NCBI GenBank assembly: GCA_016199375.1
Contig: JACQGV010000070.1
Span: 1 to 5,261 of the forward strand
DNA length: 5,261 nucleotides
Direction: 5' to 3'
Origin: Chloroflexota bacterium
GTDB lineage: Bacteria > Chloroflexota > Dehalococcoidia > SHYM01
Positions 4,898 to 5,261 of this stretch are shown here, in pieces. The position numbers and the translations under genes were made by a program. The notes beneath the pieces were generated by a model. It was not told the origin of the DNA. It made no database searches and saw only the letters and a list, made by a program, of their open reading frames with translations. Within the stretch, counting starts at the first letter, position 1, and each line of letters begins with the position of its first letter.

Positions 4898-4954
4898 TAT
4901 TTCTGCGCGCTTCATCCCGAGCAAATGCGGGCGAGGATACAAGTGACGAGCTAA
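4898..4954 (+). pseudogene. Severed 3' end of the lipoprotein gene (cupredoxin copper-ligand loop)
   Basis: Directly after the right CTAG, the frame that continues the lipoprotein reads YFCALHPEQMRARIQVTS and then TAA at 4952-4954. C-A-L-H-P-E-Q-M is the Cys-x2-His-x3-Met loop of a type 1 copper site. In cupredoxins it directly follows a GTYxY strand, and the upstream fragment ends in exactly GTY. The 18 codons have no start or ribosome binding site and cannot be expressed alone. This shows that the IS divided one gene into 333 plus 18 codons and separated H303 from the other copper ligands. Confidence 0.9.
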
Positions 4955-4974
4955 CGCAGCCGTACAGGCCATTC

Positions 4975-5006
4975 AGGTAGGGGCGGCAGGCAGGCCGCCC
5001 CTACCT
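4975..5006 (+). repeat. 13-bp perfect palindrome with 6-nt loop
   Basis: AGGTAGGGGCGGC (4975-4987) is followed by the loop AGGCAG and the exact inverted copy (4994-5006). It lies 20 bp after the original stop of the lipoprotein gene. It could end transcription of that operon, but no T-run follows the stem (TATGCTACT), so it is not a canonical intrinsic terminator. GC-rich GGTAGGGGC palindromes of this kind often occur as dispersed intergenic repeats; whether this one does cannot be judged from one window. Confidence 0.7.
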
Positions 5007-5043
5007 ATGCTACTAGAAGCCAGCCGAGTTGTGCCACTGTGTA

Positions 5044-5073
5044 TTGTGGTGCGGAAAACCGCTATGGCATACT
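5044..5073 (+). promoter_or_regulatory. Candidate promoter of the aconitase gene
   Basis: TTGTGG (5044-5049) is followed after 18 nt by CATACT (5068-5073), which is preceded by TGG as an extended -10. Transcription would start near 5080, leaving a leader of about 35 nt with AAGGG at 5101-5105 as the ribosome binding site, 9 nt before ATG 5115. Each hexamer is only a partial match. Confidence 0.35.
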
Positions 5074-5114
5074 GGGAGCGCTCGAAACGAACGTTAGAGG
5101 AAGGGCACACGTAA

Positions 5115-5261
5115 ATGGCAGACACGTCCTTGAAAGAAGCCTCGCGGGCCAGCCTGCGGACCGCCCAGGGCGACATCGCCTACTACCGCCTGCCACACCT
5201 GGAGGAGCAGGGCCTGACGCGCCTCTCCCGGCTCCCGTTCTCCATCCGCGTGCTCCTGGAA
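5115..5261 (+). CDS. acnA: Aconitate hydratase, AcnA/IRP type, N-terminus only
   Basis: Aconitase isomerises citrate to isocitrate through cis-aconitate in the TCA cycle, using a [4Fe-4S] cluster. Only 49 codons of an expected roughly 900 are inside the window, so the cluster cysteines are not visible. The recognisable part is the N-terminal signature of AcnA/iron-regulatory-protein-type aconitases: YYRLPHLEEQGLTRLSRLPF followed by SIRVLLE. The ATG at 5115 has AAGGG 9 nt upstream and gives a start about 22 residues before the YYRL motif, as is usual for this family. It has its own upstream region and is not clearly part of the sigma-factor operon. AcnA-type is favoured over AcnB because AcnB begins quite differently. 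Confidence 0.93.
   Translation, partial: MADTSLKEASRASLRTAQGDIAYYRLPHLEEQGLTRLSRLPFSIRVLLE

Overview
This is a GC-rich bacterial window with densely packed genes. The organism is probably a member of the Chloroflexota, or a similar GC-rich environmental lineage. That placement is an inference from three things: the Thr/Pro-rich lipoprotein linker, a SigK/RskA-type ECF sigma/anti-sigma pair, and GTG/leaderless-looking starts. No rRNA or other decisive marker is present.

Layout. (1) Positions 1-1432, minus strand: a tight two-gene unit, rdgB (house-cleaning dITP/XTP pyrophosphatase) followed 2 nt later by moaA (GTP 3',8-cyclase of molybdenum cofactor synthesis). moaA runs off the left edge. 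(2) Positions 1433-1584: a divergent intergenic region. (3) Positions 1585-4077, plus strand: an ECF sigma factor, its membrane-bound zinc anti-sigma factor (1 nt apart), then, after 95 nt, a lipoprotein. The lipoprotein has a Thr/Pro linker, a cytochrome P460-like c-type haem domain (CSSCH) and the beginning of a C-terminal cupredoxin domain. (4) Positions 4077-4894: a complete IS5-family (IS427-type) insertion sequence of about 0.82 kb, flanked by CTAG on both sides. Its minus-strand transposase is split into two frames joined at an A4G6 run. (5) Positions 4898-4954: the severed 3' end of the lipoprotein gene, still encoding the copper-ligand loop C-x2-H-x3-M. (6) Positions 4955-5114: an intergenic region with a 13-bp perfect palindrome and a possible promoter. 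(7) Positions 5115-5261: the N-terminus of an AcnA-type aconitase, running off the right edge.

How it fits together. The sigma factor, anti-sigma factor and haem/copper lipoprotein look like one operon, in which an envelope signal could release the sigma factor and an exported redox protein is a product. The clearest event in the window is the IS insertion. It cut the lipoprotein gene exactly between the first copper-ligand histidine and the Cys/His/Met ligand loop. The encoded protein therefore keeps its haem domain but loses a working copper site. Removing the IS and one target copy restores the reading frame except for one in-frame TAG, which is a puzzle in itself.
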